This document shows positions 1 through 12,028 of a DNA stretch of 64,000 bases, one piece after another (the stretch's first letter is position 1; each line of letters begins with the position of its first letter). The translations under genes were made by a program, and so were the position numbers. The notes beneath the pieces are model-generated. The model was not told where the DNA came from. It did no database searches and was given only the letters and a program-made list of their open reading frames with translations. The stretch comes from Wurfbainia villosa (lineage: Eukaryota > Streptophyta > Magnoliopsida > Zingiberales > Zingiberaceae), in contig CM045988.1 in the NCBI GenBank assembly GCA_025175895.1, positions 92,043,137 to 92,107,136 on the forward strand, in the 5' to 3' direction.

Positions 1-1624
1 CATAGGCTCAACATGCATCAATCGACCAAACTCTTGTGGGCTGAATTTTTTGTTGAAGGCTGACTCCTTACAGAGTCATGGCTTATTTACGAGATTTTAT
101 TTACTACTCCCACGTTAAGATCTGCTGCACATGTTGCAGGAATAAAGTCCACTGATATTTGATCTGAGTGTCTGAACCTATTACTTGGATCATTGGCAGG
201 TTTGTCCAGTTTGTCTTTCCAACCTCAGGAACATGGCACTTGGCTGCGGCCATCAGGTTTGAGCCAGCACAACTTCTCATGATGCATTTAAGTTTTGTTG
301 CTCGTAAATAGAAGGGAAAAAGAAAAATTCTGTTATCATTGACGAAATGTTCGAACCTGCACCAGATATGTCGCGATTGCGGGCCACTTCTCAGCTCCTG
401 CCCCATTTGCCGTAGAACAATTGAGACAAGAATAAAGCTGTATACCTGATGTACGTACATAAATCCCAGACAAAGTGATCTTTAAGCTGTGGAATTGCTA
501 TCTCAGATAATTAAGTGCGCGAGTGCTGTGCGATTCAGTGTCCCTCGTGTGTTCGTTGCCGCCGAGAAGTTTTTTACTGTAGCTTACAATCCCCTCAGTT
601 TGTTGAGCCACTTTGAAAGCTGTACGTATCTGTTTCATCTTTGTCTCCCCAATTGTGATCTTTCGTTGTTTTTCTTAATTTCTCCAAGTTAAAGTTGTCT
701 GTTCGATAATAATTTTTGGAAACAGTTCGGAGAGTAAATTTATGGAATGAGAATGAAAAAGAAAAATGTAATATTTCATTTCATTTCTTTATTCGGTTAA
801 TTTAATAGGATAAAAATGACAAATCAAATGATTCGATATATTGGAATGGAATCCTAAGTTAATGAGTCATCCCATTCAACTCCATCCTAGCGAAATATGG
901 CATAAGATTAAAGATTGATTGGGAAATTAATGTAGTTTAAGATCAAAATCTTCTTTTAGAACAGTGTCATCGAGATTCGAGCCATTTGAGTAGTCAGCAA
1001 GCCATTTGAAAGTCTCCCTTGAAAAACAAGCATCAAAAATTATAATATTCATTAAATACAGATCATTAAAATACAATAATTTTAAATTAAATAAAAACAT
1101 CTGGTTAATTAAATTAAGACGTCGAATTAAATAAGTGAGAGTACTTAAAAAAAATATAAATTAAGTCAAATCCTTTATATATTTAGCTTTGACTAAATCA
1201 TTTTTTTTAATTAAATTATGCCTTAGCTAGCTATACATAATTTCCCTAGATTATCTTACAATTTTAAACGTTTCTTCCAACAGTAAAAATGACTACTAAA
1301 GATATTTTAAATTTCTTCCATTTGAGATGATTATTAAAAATTAAGTAGCTCGCGTTTTAATTTCATATAAATGTAAAATTTTGAGAGAAAAATAAACTTT
1401 AATTTCACATAAACTTAAATTTTAATCTTACAAATCGATTTCAAGAGGTTATTAATTGTGCTACTTTAGCAATCACCAAAGGATCGGTAGCAAAAGGACA
1501 ATAACACTTGGGAAACTACTAAAACATTTTAAGGCAGTGAAAGATCGCCTTCAAAGTCACTACATACACAAGTACCATGGTTAATGTTTTCATCCCAATT
1601 CCAACAATTTGACTACTTCATGGA
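1..1624. other. Spacer 3' of psbY, with possible exon fragments on the minus strand
   Basis: No gene can be named here. On the minus strand, roughly 80 down to 1, there is an open stretch after an AG acceptor-like site that reads KESAFNKKFSPQEFGRLMHV. It has codon-like composition and runs off the window edge, so it may be an internal exon of a gene lying to the left. A minus-strand open frame at 104-460 (118 codons) shows no family motif that I recognise. From about 720 to 1450 the sequence is AT-rich non-coding DNA with repeated ggaatggaat-type words, as in decayed transposons. The exon idea is weak. Confidence 0.2.
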
Positions 1625-2224
1625 TCAACCAGATCTCATCCTGTTGATCTGGTTCAGCGCTGGTTGGAGGATGTTGTAAAGCACCCAGAGAATGGCCGGC
1701 GCCACCACGAACAGGACGAGCAACCCCCGGCTGTCGCTCGACGACGCGGCGTCGGCCACCGTCATGACCTCGCCGGACGCCGACGCACTGGGCGGCGCCG
1801 CTAGCCCGGCCAGAGCGGCGCCGAGGCCTAGGCCGGCGACCACAGCGTTCTCGGCCTTCATCCGGCTGAGCTGGTTGAGGGCCGGCTGCAGGATGTTGTA
1901 GAGGACCCAGAGGATGGCCGGCACGATGGGGAGCAGGAGCGCGAGGCCACGGTTGTCGCTGCCGCTGCTTTCTGCGATGTCGACGATCTGCTGGACGGCG
2001 AAGGCAGCGTCGGAGGTGGCCAGGGAGGCGAAGACGGCGCCGGCGAGGACGGCGGTGGATGGTGGGCTGGAGACGAAGAGGAAGTGAGGAACGGGGAGGC
2101 GGCGGTGGAGGCAGGGGAGCGAGAGGGGGAGGTGCTGCTTGAGAGCAACGGGCTTTGGGGCGGCGGTGAGGGAGGGGGAGGAGGAGGGGCATTTGGCATT
2201 GAGCATGGTCGCCATTGTCGCCAT
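1625..2224 (-). CDS. psbY: Photosystem II core complex protein PsbY precursor, chloroplastic
   Basis: The gene is intronless and encodes 199 residues. PsbY is a small manganese-associated thylakoid protein at the edge of photosystem II, next to cytochrome b559. The plant nuclear gene encodes a polyprotein that is imported and cleaved into two PsbY peptides. That layout is visible: a Ser/Pro/Leu-rich, acid-poor transit peptide (about 1-50), a hydrophobic thylakoid-targeting stretch, a first PsbY unit (about 93-122, core PAILWVLYNILQPALNQLSRM minus its last residue), a second hydrophobic linker ending in an Ala-Ser-rich site, and a second unit (about 167-196) with the same core ending NQINRM. 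The upstream in-frame extension to 2422 has no transit-peptide character. I chose the ATG at 2224, the first of a MATMATM cluster at the usual family start. The reading frame is strikingly GC-rich against AT-rich flanks. Identification is firm because the two repeats are near-identical. Confidence 0.95.
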   Translation of the reverse strand: MATMATMLNAKCPSSSPSLTAAPKPVALKQHLPLSLPCLHRRLPVPHFLFVSSPPSTAVLAGAVFASLATSDAAFAVQQIVDIAESSGSDNRGLALLLPIVPAILWVLYNILQPALNQLSRMKAENAVVAGLGLGAALAGLAAPPSASASGEVMTVADAASSSDSRGLLVLFVVAPAILWVLYNILQPALNQINRMRSG

Positions 2225-3134
2225 TGTTGCCGTGGAATTGATAACTTGTGTGCTTCTTGTAAGCGAGAGCTTATTGATCAAAAATGCAAATTTGCTTCTT
2301 TTTTTCCCCTTTGATACGTTATTTTTGTGTGGGACATGTTGGATTACGAGGAACCAATCAAGCATTGCCTTTAGATATTTCACCTTATCCATATGATTTA
2401 GTTTGCATAGGATATAAGCCACCTATATATGTTGCGTACCTTACCTTGTCTGACTCTTGCACGACAACAGGATAATTCATCATCCGAGCAGGCACAAATA
2501 GTAGAAAATACACAATATTTCTTCTCGTTAGAGAAGAACACCATCCTCACCGTTCGACATCGTCGTCGAATGGTCAGATTTCGATCGTGATCCGACTGCG
2601 ATCCGATCGACGTCGAAGTTCGACTGAATCGGAGTTAGATTCCTATTAAATTGCGATCAAAATATGACCGAATTACAACCATCAAGACTGCGCCACTAGC
2701 AGACACAATCAAATCAAAATCCGATCAAATTTCGGGGCACCAGTGCTACGACCAGACTTCGTGTCTAGTCGGATTGTGACAGGATTTTGGCCGAATTGCG
2801 GTCGGAATCAACCCCTAGCAGTCGGAGCATTGGCGATCGAAATTTGGTCGAATTCTGACCACGGTCCTATCGGCCGGTCGGTCGGACAATGGCGGTGACC
2901 GTTGAAGGGTTCAAGGGTTGAGCTATTGTGCTCGTCGGAGAAGAAGTCGTAGATTGTGAAAGTATTGTGCATTCTTCATTACATCAAAATATATATAGTA
3001 AAATATTATATTACACAACTCATCCGTGAGCACCCATGAACACTCTCGTTATCCATCATCTGATCAGATGAGTACTATAGTTCAATCTTTGACCCTAGGG
3101 GATCGGACGATGGATAATGGAGATAAATTTTATA

Positions 3135-3178
<44 letters not shown>

Positions 3179-6100
3179 GCACATGACATTGATATCTTGC
3201 ACAATGGATATTTGTGTGTCAGGGCACAAGTGAATGCAGTAACTCCGCCCAACACTCTCGCTTCGTGCCCCTTGAAATATGGTTGGACTTGGTGACCGCG
3301 ATGCTAGCAGTCGCAATCTGATCGTAATTCAGTTGGAGGGACAACAACGGTGATCCTGATGGGTTCAAGGGCTAAGCTATAGTGTTCATCAATTCGATGA
3401 TGCACAAGCGCTCCGACAACGTGCAGGCAGGATTACTGTGCATTCTTAGATACTGTGTAATCTCGTTGTCGCGCATGTGGCGCGCACAAAATCGTCGTGC
3501 ATGCAACACATATCCAATCGTTCGTTTCACTGTGCGCGATGGTCGATCCGTTGTTCGATGGGGGCAAATAATCTTTTTCTTTGCAGCGATGGTGCTTGGC
3601 ATCGTCGAAATCCGATCGGATTCAAGCCCGATCCTAGATTCCCACAATGTCGAACACTTTTCTTGCGGTGATCGAGTGGTGCTCGAGCACAGAGAAGAAA
3701 TTTCAATTATCGCAATCTGATCGGAATCTGAGACAACCGAACGACATGGGCAAACCCGAGGGTTCAGGTGCTATACTATAGCATATACGATGGTAAAGAA
3801 ATTGGACGACACAGGGATGAGACGCAGAGGGGATCGGGCAATCGTGCACATGCACACATGAATCGGTCGCTTAACGTATCAAATATTTATATATATAGAT
3901 TAGTGATCCGCTGACCATGTCATGTGCGTGTACATGCGCAGTGACATATACGCATATACATTAACAATAATATTTATTTATTGTTAAATTTAATTTTAAA
4001 ATTTTAAAAATAACGAAGACAAATAAAAGAACCAACGTCGCGGTAAATCTGTACAAAGAAAAATTCCGTGCACTGCGATCTGCTACATCATTCAGGTATG
4101 GCTACAAGCTATTTGTAAGGTTATTTAATCCTACAAAAACTTTAATACTGCTGCTGCTGCTAATTGCAGGAACTTTTCGCTTTACTTAATTTTCCAGCTG
4201 ATTTTCTTTGATCTATGTGGGAAAAACAACAATCTGAGAGCTGCCATTACTCATGATGTTTTGAGGTGCTTCCTTCTTTTCTTTAACAACTTACCTTCTG
4301 TACCTAATAGCATCACATATACAAAGCTTTTATCTTCCGTTATATGTAAATTCTCGCAAAAGATGTAGAAGGTCAGAAATTTCCCAACTAGCATATTTAG
4401 TTGGTTTTTATTACTACTACTAGCTCACTTTGTCCAATTATTTCCCACTTGAATTTAGAAGATTTATATTCATCACCAAATTAGTTCACAGATTCTACTT
4501 TGACGTTCGGAGTTGCTATTTTACATTGTATTACAAAGAACCAAATGTTCAGGTGGGTTTAGTTGCTTAACTAATAAAGTTGCAGAATTGTAGTAACAGA
4601 TCTGGGCAGGCAGTATGACCTGGTGAATGCTGCTTCATCTCTTTGGATACAAATCATCTATTTCCCTCTCCCATTCTTCTCGGGTGCCATCACTAAGAGG
4701 TTTGTCCCTTTATTGTACAGGACAGTTATCTATTTTTCTGCTTTACTCTGACTGAACAATCGTATCGTTACTTTTGTTGAATTTGAACTAGAACTTAAAA
4801 ACTGGATTACTAAGTCCACCAAAAGGAAATATCTTCTGCTAAAAAATATTTCTTATTGTTCTGTGATTATTTTTTTGGGAGACTATCATATTTGTAAGCT
4901 GCAAATGGTGTATGGCAAAACTTTGCAGCTTATTGTGAGAGGCTAGCGCATAATATTTAAGATGGCAGCGTTGAGTGAACCTAAGAGCTTTGAAATGCAT
5001 GAGGTTGCCAGCATATTGAGCTGTCAATTATCAAATCCTGCTTTGCAACAAAGATCCAATTAATCACAAGCTTTTCATCAGCATGTATTGGTGCACCAAA
5101 AACCATGGCTCATCTAGAATTTGCAACCTCTATCTTTTCAAGATGACAACATGGCTTCTTCTTTTATGCTGTTATATACTCATGCTTGTCTGAGGAGCTT
5201 TAGAAGATTATTCTTATATTTCAAATGAGTCCACCTGATGGAACATTTGCCCAAGCCCATATGGCCGGAACACACATTTGAATGCTCTTTCTCATGTTTT
5301 CGCAGGCCTCTCATGCTGTGGGTTTGTGGGATAAATTTCTCTAGAATTTCTGGGGGCTACTGTCTGTCCTTCTCGTACTGTTTGTACAATTTCTTTTTAT
5401 TGCATATGAAGGTTTGGTGAGTAACTTTTGTTTTCTTTACAGCTCCCACTAGTGATAAATGAAGATTCAACTTTATTGCCAATGTCTGTTTTAGCTTATC
5501 ATCAGGTCAGAATATCTTACTTGGCCCTTTTACATGTCCAAGAATTGCTGTAACTAATTAAGCCATAGGTGACAATACTGAGATTTTATTTTGCAGTGCT
5601 AATTCCATTCTTGCACTAGATGTTTTTCCTAACACTTGATGTTTATCTTAATCCTTATATATCTTGTTTTGTGTTTTTTTTTTTTTTTTTTGCAAGGTGA
5701 AGAGCTGATTTTTTATGGAATTCTAGGCGGAGTAAGATCTCTTAGTCATGTCTTTTCTGATACTGCACAAATCTACCGAAAATTTCTGTACTCGAGTGTA
5801 ACTTCTGTTTATATTTGTATCCGATCATCCGAGTGAAAAATATGGTTCGAGCTTTCTCCTCTTATGTTTATTCCACGGATTAAACTCGGGTATTAATATG
5901 GATTAGACCGTGACTAATATATATATATACGGAATCGACGGATAAGCCACAAAGCGACAACCCAAATTCCAATCAAATTAAATACAACCTTGAGTTGAGC
6001 GTAAAAAGAAAATTAAGGAGAAAAGAGGATAAGGAATAGAGCAGCAAAATAACAATGGAATCTTCAAATGGACAGCCGAATCTAGATGGCAGCATCTTCA

Positions 6101-6414
6101 CATCGTCTCGCCCACTCATTGTGAGCAAATGGCAGGCCACTCCTGATGACAAAACTTCAGCCTGCTTTTCCTGGTGGACCATCGATGGAATCTGATCTCT
6201 CAGCCAAGATAATTCAGCAAACATGTGTGCTTGTTTTCTTCCACCTCAACCACCATCTTATTCTAATCCACAGTAAATTAAGAATCTTTAAGTGAGCCTC
6301 TCAAAGGCCTCGGTCACGAAGGTTAGACTCGATGCTTAAAGTTTTAATCATGTGGCGCTTCAGCTAAATCCTTTGTTTAGGGAGAAAATGAACTGGCAGC
6401 ATCTTTAGGTCCAG
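2225..6414. other. AT-rich spacer with a CGA-rich dispersed repeat and a TA microsatellite
   Basis: No supported gene. From about 2540 to 3800 the sequence is rich in gatcg/tcgaat words and the phrase 'ctcatccgtgagcaccc'. This resembles the repeat pair at 26876-28540, so it is probably a third decayed copy of that dispersed element. An (AT)n microsatellite sits at 3130-3176 and a poly-T tract at about 5670-5690. The stretch 4000-6400 has short open frames on both strands, including one on the minus strand at 5973-6224, but none has recognisable domains or a consistent exon structure. Confidence 0.5.
2353..2390 (-). promoter_or_regulatory. psbY upstream light/clock-type motifs
   Basis: About 150-165 bp upstream of the psbY start, read on the minus strand, an I-box GATAAG (2389-2384, context GGATAAGGTG) is followed by AAATATCT (2380-2373), which matches the CCA1-binding site. 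A CCAAT word lies on the plus strand near 2354. No convincing TATA box stands closer to the gene, and TATA-less promoters are common for photosystem genes. The motifs are visible. That they regulate psbY is inference. Confidence 0.4.
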
Positions 6415-6415
6415 G

Positions 6416-6427
6416 ATATATATAAAG
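6416..6427 (+). promoter_or_regulatory. Probable TATA box of the MYB gene
   Basis: The run ATATATATAAAG lies about 90-100 bp upstream of the MYB start codon at 6515. This spacing would give a 5' UTR of roughly 60-70 nt. It is the only TATA-like word in good position, although the region is AT-rich. Confidence 0.55.
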
Positions 6428-6514
6428 ACTTTGTTTGCTCCCTTCCAGAGTTCCTACTTTGTTGTAGCTTTTTCACTTTTGTTTGGGATAAAGACTGTCT
6501 CTCTCTCGTGGGAG

Positions 6515-7453
6515 ATGGGGAGACAACCCTGCTGCGATAAGTCAGGACTGAAGCGAGGTCCTTGGACGCTCGACGAGGATCAAAAACTCACCAACTTCAT
6601 ATTCAACAATGGCATTCATTGTTGGCGCCTCGTGCCAAAGCTTGCAGGTAGATACGCTCTTCCTCTTTATCAAGTGGGTTGCAGTGGCAATGGAGCTTAA
6701 ACTTTGTCGAGGAAAGCTTTTGATCCCGGCCCTTCGCAGGTCTGATGAGATGCGGGAAGAGTTGCAGATTGAGATGGACGAATTACCTTCGTCCCGACCT
6801 CAAACGAGGAGCCATTTCAGAAGAAGAAGAGGACCAAATCATCCAACTTCATTCGCGATTCGGTAACCGGTATGCGCATTATTCTACATGATCACCTTAA
6901 TTATCTTCGTATCACTTTCCTCGAATCGCTATTTCATTGTCGATCGATCACTTTGTTCAGGTGGTCTAAGATAGCATCGTATTTCCCTGGCCGCACTGAT
7001 AACGAAATCAAGAACCACTGGAACACCCGGATCAAGAAGAGATTTAAGCTCCTGGGCATGGATCCAGTGACTCATAAGCTCATCGTCGATCAGCCTGATG
7101 ACTGCGTCAATCATCATCAATTCGCTAACACTCCTTCACGAGCATCTGCTTCGCAAGCCAAAGAAATGAACACAGATCATGTCATTCCGGAATTGTTCGA
7201 CATGAAACCCAACGAAATCGAACTGAGCCCGGAGGACAGATTCAATCATAGTCAAGGCAATTGGACATCATGTGAGAGCCTGAACGCAGAAGGAATTAAG
7301 CCGCCGCAGATTGTAGACTCTTCTGGCAGCTGCAACTATTCCTTCACGACTGATGACTCGCTCTTCCCTGCTTCCATGGACACTTTTCTTAGCACGAATG
7401 ATTCTTTTCCTCCATGGGAGACCATGTTTCCCTTCGAAGACCTTTTTCAATAA
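6515..7453 (+). CDS. R2R3-MYB transcription factor, subgroup 8-like (MYB20/42/43/85 type)
   Basis: There are three exons, 6515-6647, 6740-6869 and 6961-7453, with GT-AG introns of 92 and 91 bp. They encode 251 residues. Exons 1 and 2 are 133 and 130 bp, the classic R2R3-MYB sizes. R2 spans residues ~14-61 with its three Trp (GPW, CWR, LRW). R3 spans ~67-112, with the first Trp replaced by Ile as plants allow and the others in RWSKIA and NHWNTRIKK. The start MGRQPCCDKSGLKRGPWT and the phrase NNGIHCWRLVPKLAG are typical of the MYB42/85/40 and MYB20/43 clade, which activates secondary-wall and lignin genes in other plants. The C-terminus is acidic and ends in an aromatic patch (PFEDLFQ), a plausible activation segment. 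The canonical bHLH-interaction signature in R3 is absent. The target pathway is inferred from the family. Confidence 0.93.
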
Positions 7454-10400
7454 TGAGAAATTGCCAAACTTTCATCAGGGCTAGCGAGGCAAGGGAGCAA
7501 GAAGAATTTTAGAAGAATATATATATTATGTGATGGTCTTGGAATTCCGAATGTGTTAAACTGCTAGAAATTGTTCACCTCTTCATCTCATATCTTATGT
7601 ATTTACAGACAGTTTGTAGTCTCGCCACTTTTATACGAACGATTGGTTAAATTTTTCTATTAGAAAATGCCTGCTAATTAATAACATGATCATTGAGGAA
7701 GTAATTAAACAATAGAGTGGAACACTTATTTGATTATATTTAATGACGGCCGAACTCTTGCATGTGACTTTTATGGATATTCCGGTGTCTATACTAACGA
7801 TCGACGACTACAGGCAATTTTTTTTTTTTTTAAATTCTTTGTATCCGGTTAAAGTTATATCTAATTATAAAATATAACTACTTACTGGATGACATTTAAT
7901 TAATCATGAGAAGTTTCTGTAAATACGCTTCATACTGCACCTCATAGCTAGGCTTGTCGCAAACATGCCTACATCTTTGAATCCAAATAAACAAATATGA
8001 GACAAAAATTTAATATCCTGAAATCAAGAGGATGCAACTTTGGATCCAAAATAAACAAGTAGGAGACAAAGCTTTAATATCCTGAAATAAAGCGGATGCA
8101 GTCATGCAAGTTTATAGGAGTCTTCGTGGACGCCCACGAATTTAAGATGAGTTTTCTTTTCCCCTCTGAACGGAAATTTAAGGTGTTTTTTAAATTGATG
8201 GAATTTGAGAATAATAAATTGGAGCCGGCTCTCCATTTACCTTTCAAAAATATTAAATAGACACGTCATGATTTGGTATTTATCTCGCACATTTTTTTAA
8301 AAATACTCTTACGCTCAAAGCATTTCTCTTGGCTTTTTCTGCTGACTCACTAGCAACTTTTTTTTTTTTATTTTTTTAAGCCTAAGTATCGGAGTCGATT
8401 TCTTCTCCACTAATCTTGATACTTGCACATAGTCGATCGTCGATCGATCCGATCTCATGGAGTTTTTCCATGTACGATAGATGACGATTTCTTCCAATCT
8501 CGCACAGCGCGTGCAATCAAGCGAAATCAACCCCAAGCAATAAAAATGAGAAACTTTGTTTGTTGTTCCCACGGAGATAGTGTGATGATAAGACAAGGTA
8601 TTATTTGTAGAATGGACTGGATTTGATATCGAATGAGGAGTCTAAAATCTCTCTTAGTTTTAGATGAATCTCTCTTATCATCGTGTCAAGAGACTTTGTC
8701 CCTCTTTTCCTCTGCCAATTTTTTTTTTCACCAGTAATCCGATTATTTGAACGGACTAATTTAAAAAATATCATTGCGATCTTATTCAAATTTTTCATCG
8801 AAAATATTCATAGTTTGCGATCCAATAGTCTAATTAATATCCTAATTTTTTTTATTTCATAAAAAAAAAATCTTCTAAAACAGTGCGCCGGAAATAGAAA
8901 TCGAATTATAGATATTATAAGATGAGTTTTTCTGCACTGTAATTTGGACCATCAATTTTTTTTTTATTGACATTATATATTCAATTTTTTGAACCGATTA
9001 TTTGACATAAAATATAGAAAGTCAAAACAAGCGAAATAATCCATACTATTTCCAAATAAATTAACAAATGAAGAAGCCAAAAAAATAGAAGCTGCATATA
9101 TATCGATGCTTTGCTTTCGTTATATGTGAAAATTTACTGTGCGATTTCATCTCGAATTAAACCTTTTTCAAGGTTGAATTATTTAGTTTTATTTTTTCTT
9201 AACTGTAAGAGAAAAATTAGACCGACAAATTGATCAGATGGTAACTAAATGCTGTCTCTTTCTATTTCCTTGATCTTTAATTTGTCATCGCTAATATCCA
9301 CTGGAAAGTAATTATTAGCAAACTTCAATTTGTGCATAGAATTTATAAAAAAATAATATTTTGTTTTTTTTAAAGGATTAAAAAAGAGAAGAAAATAAAA
9401 ATCAAGTGGCACTCTGGAACCGTCCGCGTTTGACGACAACCCCTCTGTTCGGAGCTAATCTTAAGAAAATAGTTAATAAATGCACCGACTAAATTAGCAG
9501 TTTTTCGTACACGAGAAGGCCAAATGGTAATGGCAAACTAGTAGCTGCCCTGTCATTGCGCATACAAATCCAACAGTACGTGTATAAATTAACATTTAAT
9601 GTTGTCGAATTTAATTAATTAAAATGGTGTTTCTTGGAAGATTTGGATCTTTGGAAGCAATTTTGAAGTCAGTGTGTATAATTATTTATATTAAATACAA
9701 TAAAAGTTCTGTCGCACATTATCTTTTATATCATATATTTTACCACTTTGATATACTTAATTACATAGAGGATAAATTTTAATAGACGTATGTAACTTTT
9801 TAATATATATATATTGAAATCGTTATGGAATTGAAATTAAAAAAAAAATATTGAGACGTTGTCTTTTGAATTGATTAGTTTGAATTGAAAATATAGAATC
9901 AGATAACAAAGATATAACAGTATGATCCTAATGGTACTTTCATTTTTTTTTAATGAATACATTTCACTGTGATAACGATAGCATAATCGATCTAGGAGAT
10001 TAGATTCATTAAAATGAAAATGAATTGATAGAATTAAATATAGAGTCGTAATAAAGATATTGAAGGTAAAAATTAAACTAGAAACCATTTGATCAAATTA
10101 CTTAATCAAATCTTCATATGGAGTTATAAGTTTGTGGAAATGTGTATCATATGTAAATTATATATGCTCAACTTTGATTTGCACTATTACTCGATAAACA
10201 TTTGCTTGCTAATATGGTACTTATAATAAAAGATTTATAATTTTGTTCAAAGAAAAATGAGTCGAATTGTCCATATCAATCTCTACAAAATAATATTGTT
10301 AAAAGAACTATATATTGACATCTTATGAAAATGACTTATAGTTGATAGTTCCGCGTAAAATTCTTAATAGCTTATGTCATAAAGTAATTAATTAGTTAAT

Positions 10401-12028
10401 TGTCTTCCTACCAAGATATTGGGTAATACTTCTCCGTCATAAAGGTCATCTCCATAATTCTCTATTGGGTTACAATGTAATTAACTTAAAACTAAAGGTA
10501 TGTAGTTATGTGCATATATGAGAATTTCTTAAAATATATATATTTTTAAAGATGTCTTATTTCTCCTTAAACACGTTTTTATATGTGAATATTCTATTAT
10601 AGTTTATTATTTACACAACTAAGAGGTCTTTTAAATAGATTTTTAAAAAATTGTGTTTCACAGGCCTCAGGAGTTGGTTTACTGACCATAAAATTAGGCT
10701 GCAATAATAAGTTGCAATTTCATCAAATCACTAAGGGTGCGTTTGATTGGGATTTTTGTTGATAATTTTGTTAGGTTATCAACAAAAATCTTATTTGGTT
10801 TAGGTTATAAACAATTACTTGGTAATTGATCATTACTAAGTTATGAACAAAAACCATTTTAGGGGGAATCGGAAAACCTTAGAGAACCAAAGTTTTTGTT
10901 AATTCCCGGGGTTAAGGAAACTTTTTTCCAATATTACCTCAAACAATATATTAAATGACAATTTGTCAAAACTCAATCGATTTGTCGTCCGTAGTCGGTC
11001 GCCGCCCGTCTTTGGCCGCCGTCGTCGCCCGTCGTCGTAGCCATCGCCACATCGCTTCGCCATACTTACCACTTCGGCCATTAATAGGGTATTATCATTG
11101 TAATAAAATATTAAACTAAGTTATATATTAAAACCTCCAACCAAACAAGATTTTTATCTAAGGTTATACTTTATTCTAAGGTTATACTTTATTCTAAGAT
11201 TATATTTTATTCTCTGATAATCTCATAATTAAGGTTATGTATGATTATTTGAACCAAATAAAGATTCCAGTCATTATCTCCTATTTATTAATACAGCAGA
11301 TATATTTTATTATTTAAAAATCACTCAATATTTGAATTAAACAAAATTAAATTATATAACCAAATATATTATTATTAATTACTTTGAACAAAAACATACA
11401 TTGTTTTTATTCCCTTCTTTAAATAAAAACATATATTTTTGTTATTTCACAATAAAAATATATTATTCAATAACATGCTGATTTAGATAGTGGATACATA
11501 ACTCGAAATAGATGTTTAAGTTTATTCATACTAATGATAACCATATCTCAGATCTCATTCGATTATACATCCAAATATAACTCATATAATATAAAATATC
11601 AATCAATTTATCTATGATCCACATATATCATATTTAACGATGCACCACCATATTCACTTAATATTTTCACTATATTTCAGGATCCATTTTCGACGGCTTT
11701 TCAAAAATACCCTTGATGTTTATCCATATCTCAATTGTTGAAGTCGACCGGATGTCGTCGGAGTTGACTGGACAGATCTGGATTTGGAATATGAGGGAAG
11801 GTGTCGTGGCAGATGCAAAACGGTTCGAAGAGGTTAAAACCCCTATGCACGGACTAATTCTATCGGGCTCAGTCGAACCGGGTTTAGTGTGGAAACCGCC
11901 CTTCTTGCCCACTCGTACTGGTCTCGTCTCGGTTCCTCTCCCGACGCGGCGCGGCGCGGTGCGAAGCGCTCCGGTCTGCGGACAACTCCCTTCGATCTCC
12001 ACGCTCTATTCTTCTTCGAGGGCCTGCG
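7454..12028. other. AT-rich spacer between the MYB gene and UFSP2
   Basis: No gene is seen. The stretch is strongly AT-rich with poly-A/T tracts (about 7810, 8360, 8850 and 9360). At 10733 a sequence starting GGGTGCGTTTGATTGG, a common beginning of plant MITEs, leads into imperfect inverted words (AACAAAAATCTTATTTGG near 10783 against ACCAAACAAGATTTTT near 11143). It surrounds a short GC-rich insert at about 10980-11060. I could not find matching outer ends, so it stays a candidate transposon remnant. The last 300 bp are GC-richer and probably hold the UFSP2 promoter and 5' UTR, without a clear TATA box. Confidence 0.45.
7976..8101 (+). repeat. Two-copy tandem duplication, 63-bp unit
   Basis: Two adjacent copies (7976-8038 and 8039-8101) share 'atccaaa', 'gagacaaa' and 'tttaatatcctgaaat' in the same order with a handful of substitutions. 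It lies in non-coding spacer. No function is suggested. Confidence 0.7.

Noticed and set aside
104..460. Minus-strand open frame of 118 codons
   Set aside because: No recognisable domain, no clear splice context and no codon signal. Mentioned only as part of the spacer.
1692..2192. Open frames overlapping psbY on both strands, rich in Pro, Arg or Ser
   Set aside because: Shadows of the GC-rich psbY frame.
3026..3295. Open frame through the TA microsatellite
   Set aside because: The run of Ile-Tyr comes from the simple repeat, not from a protein.
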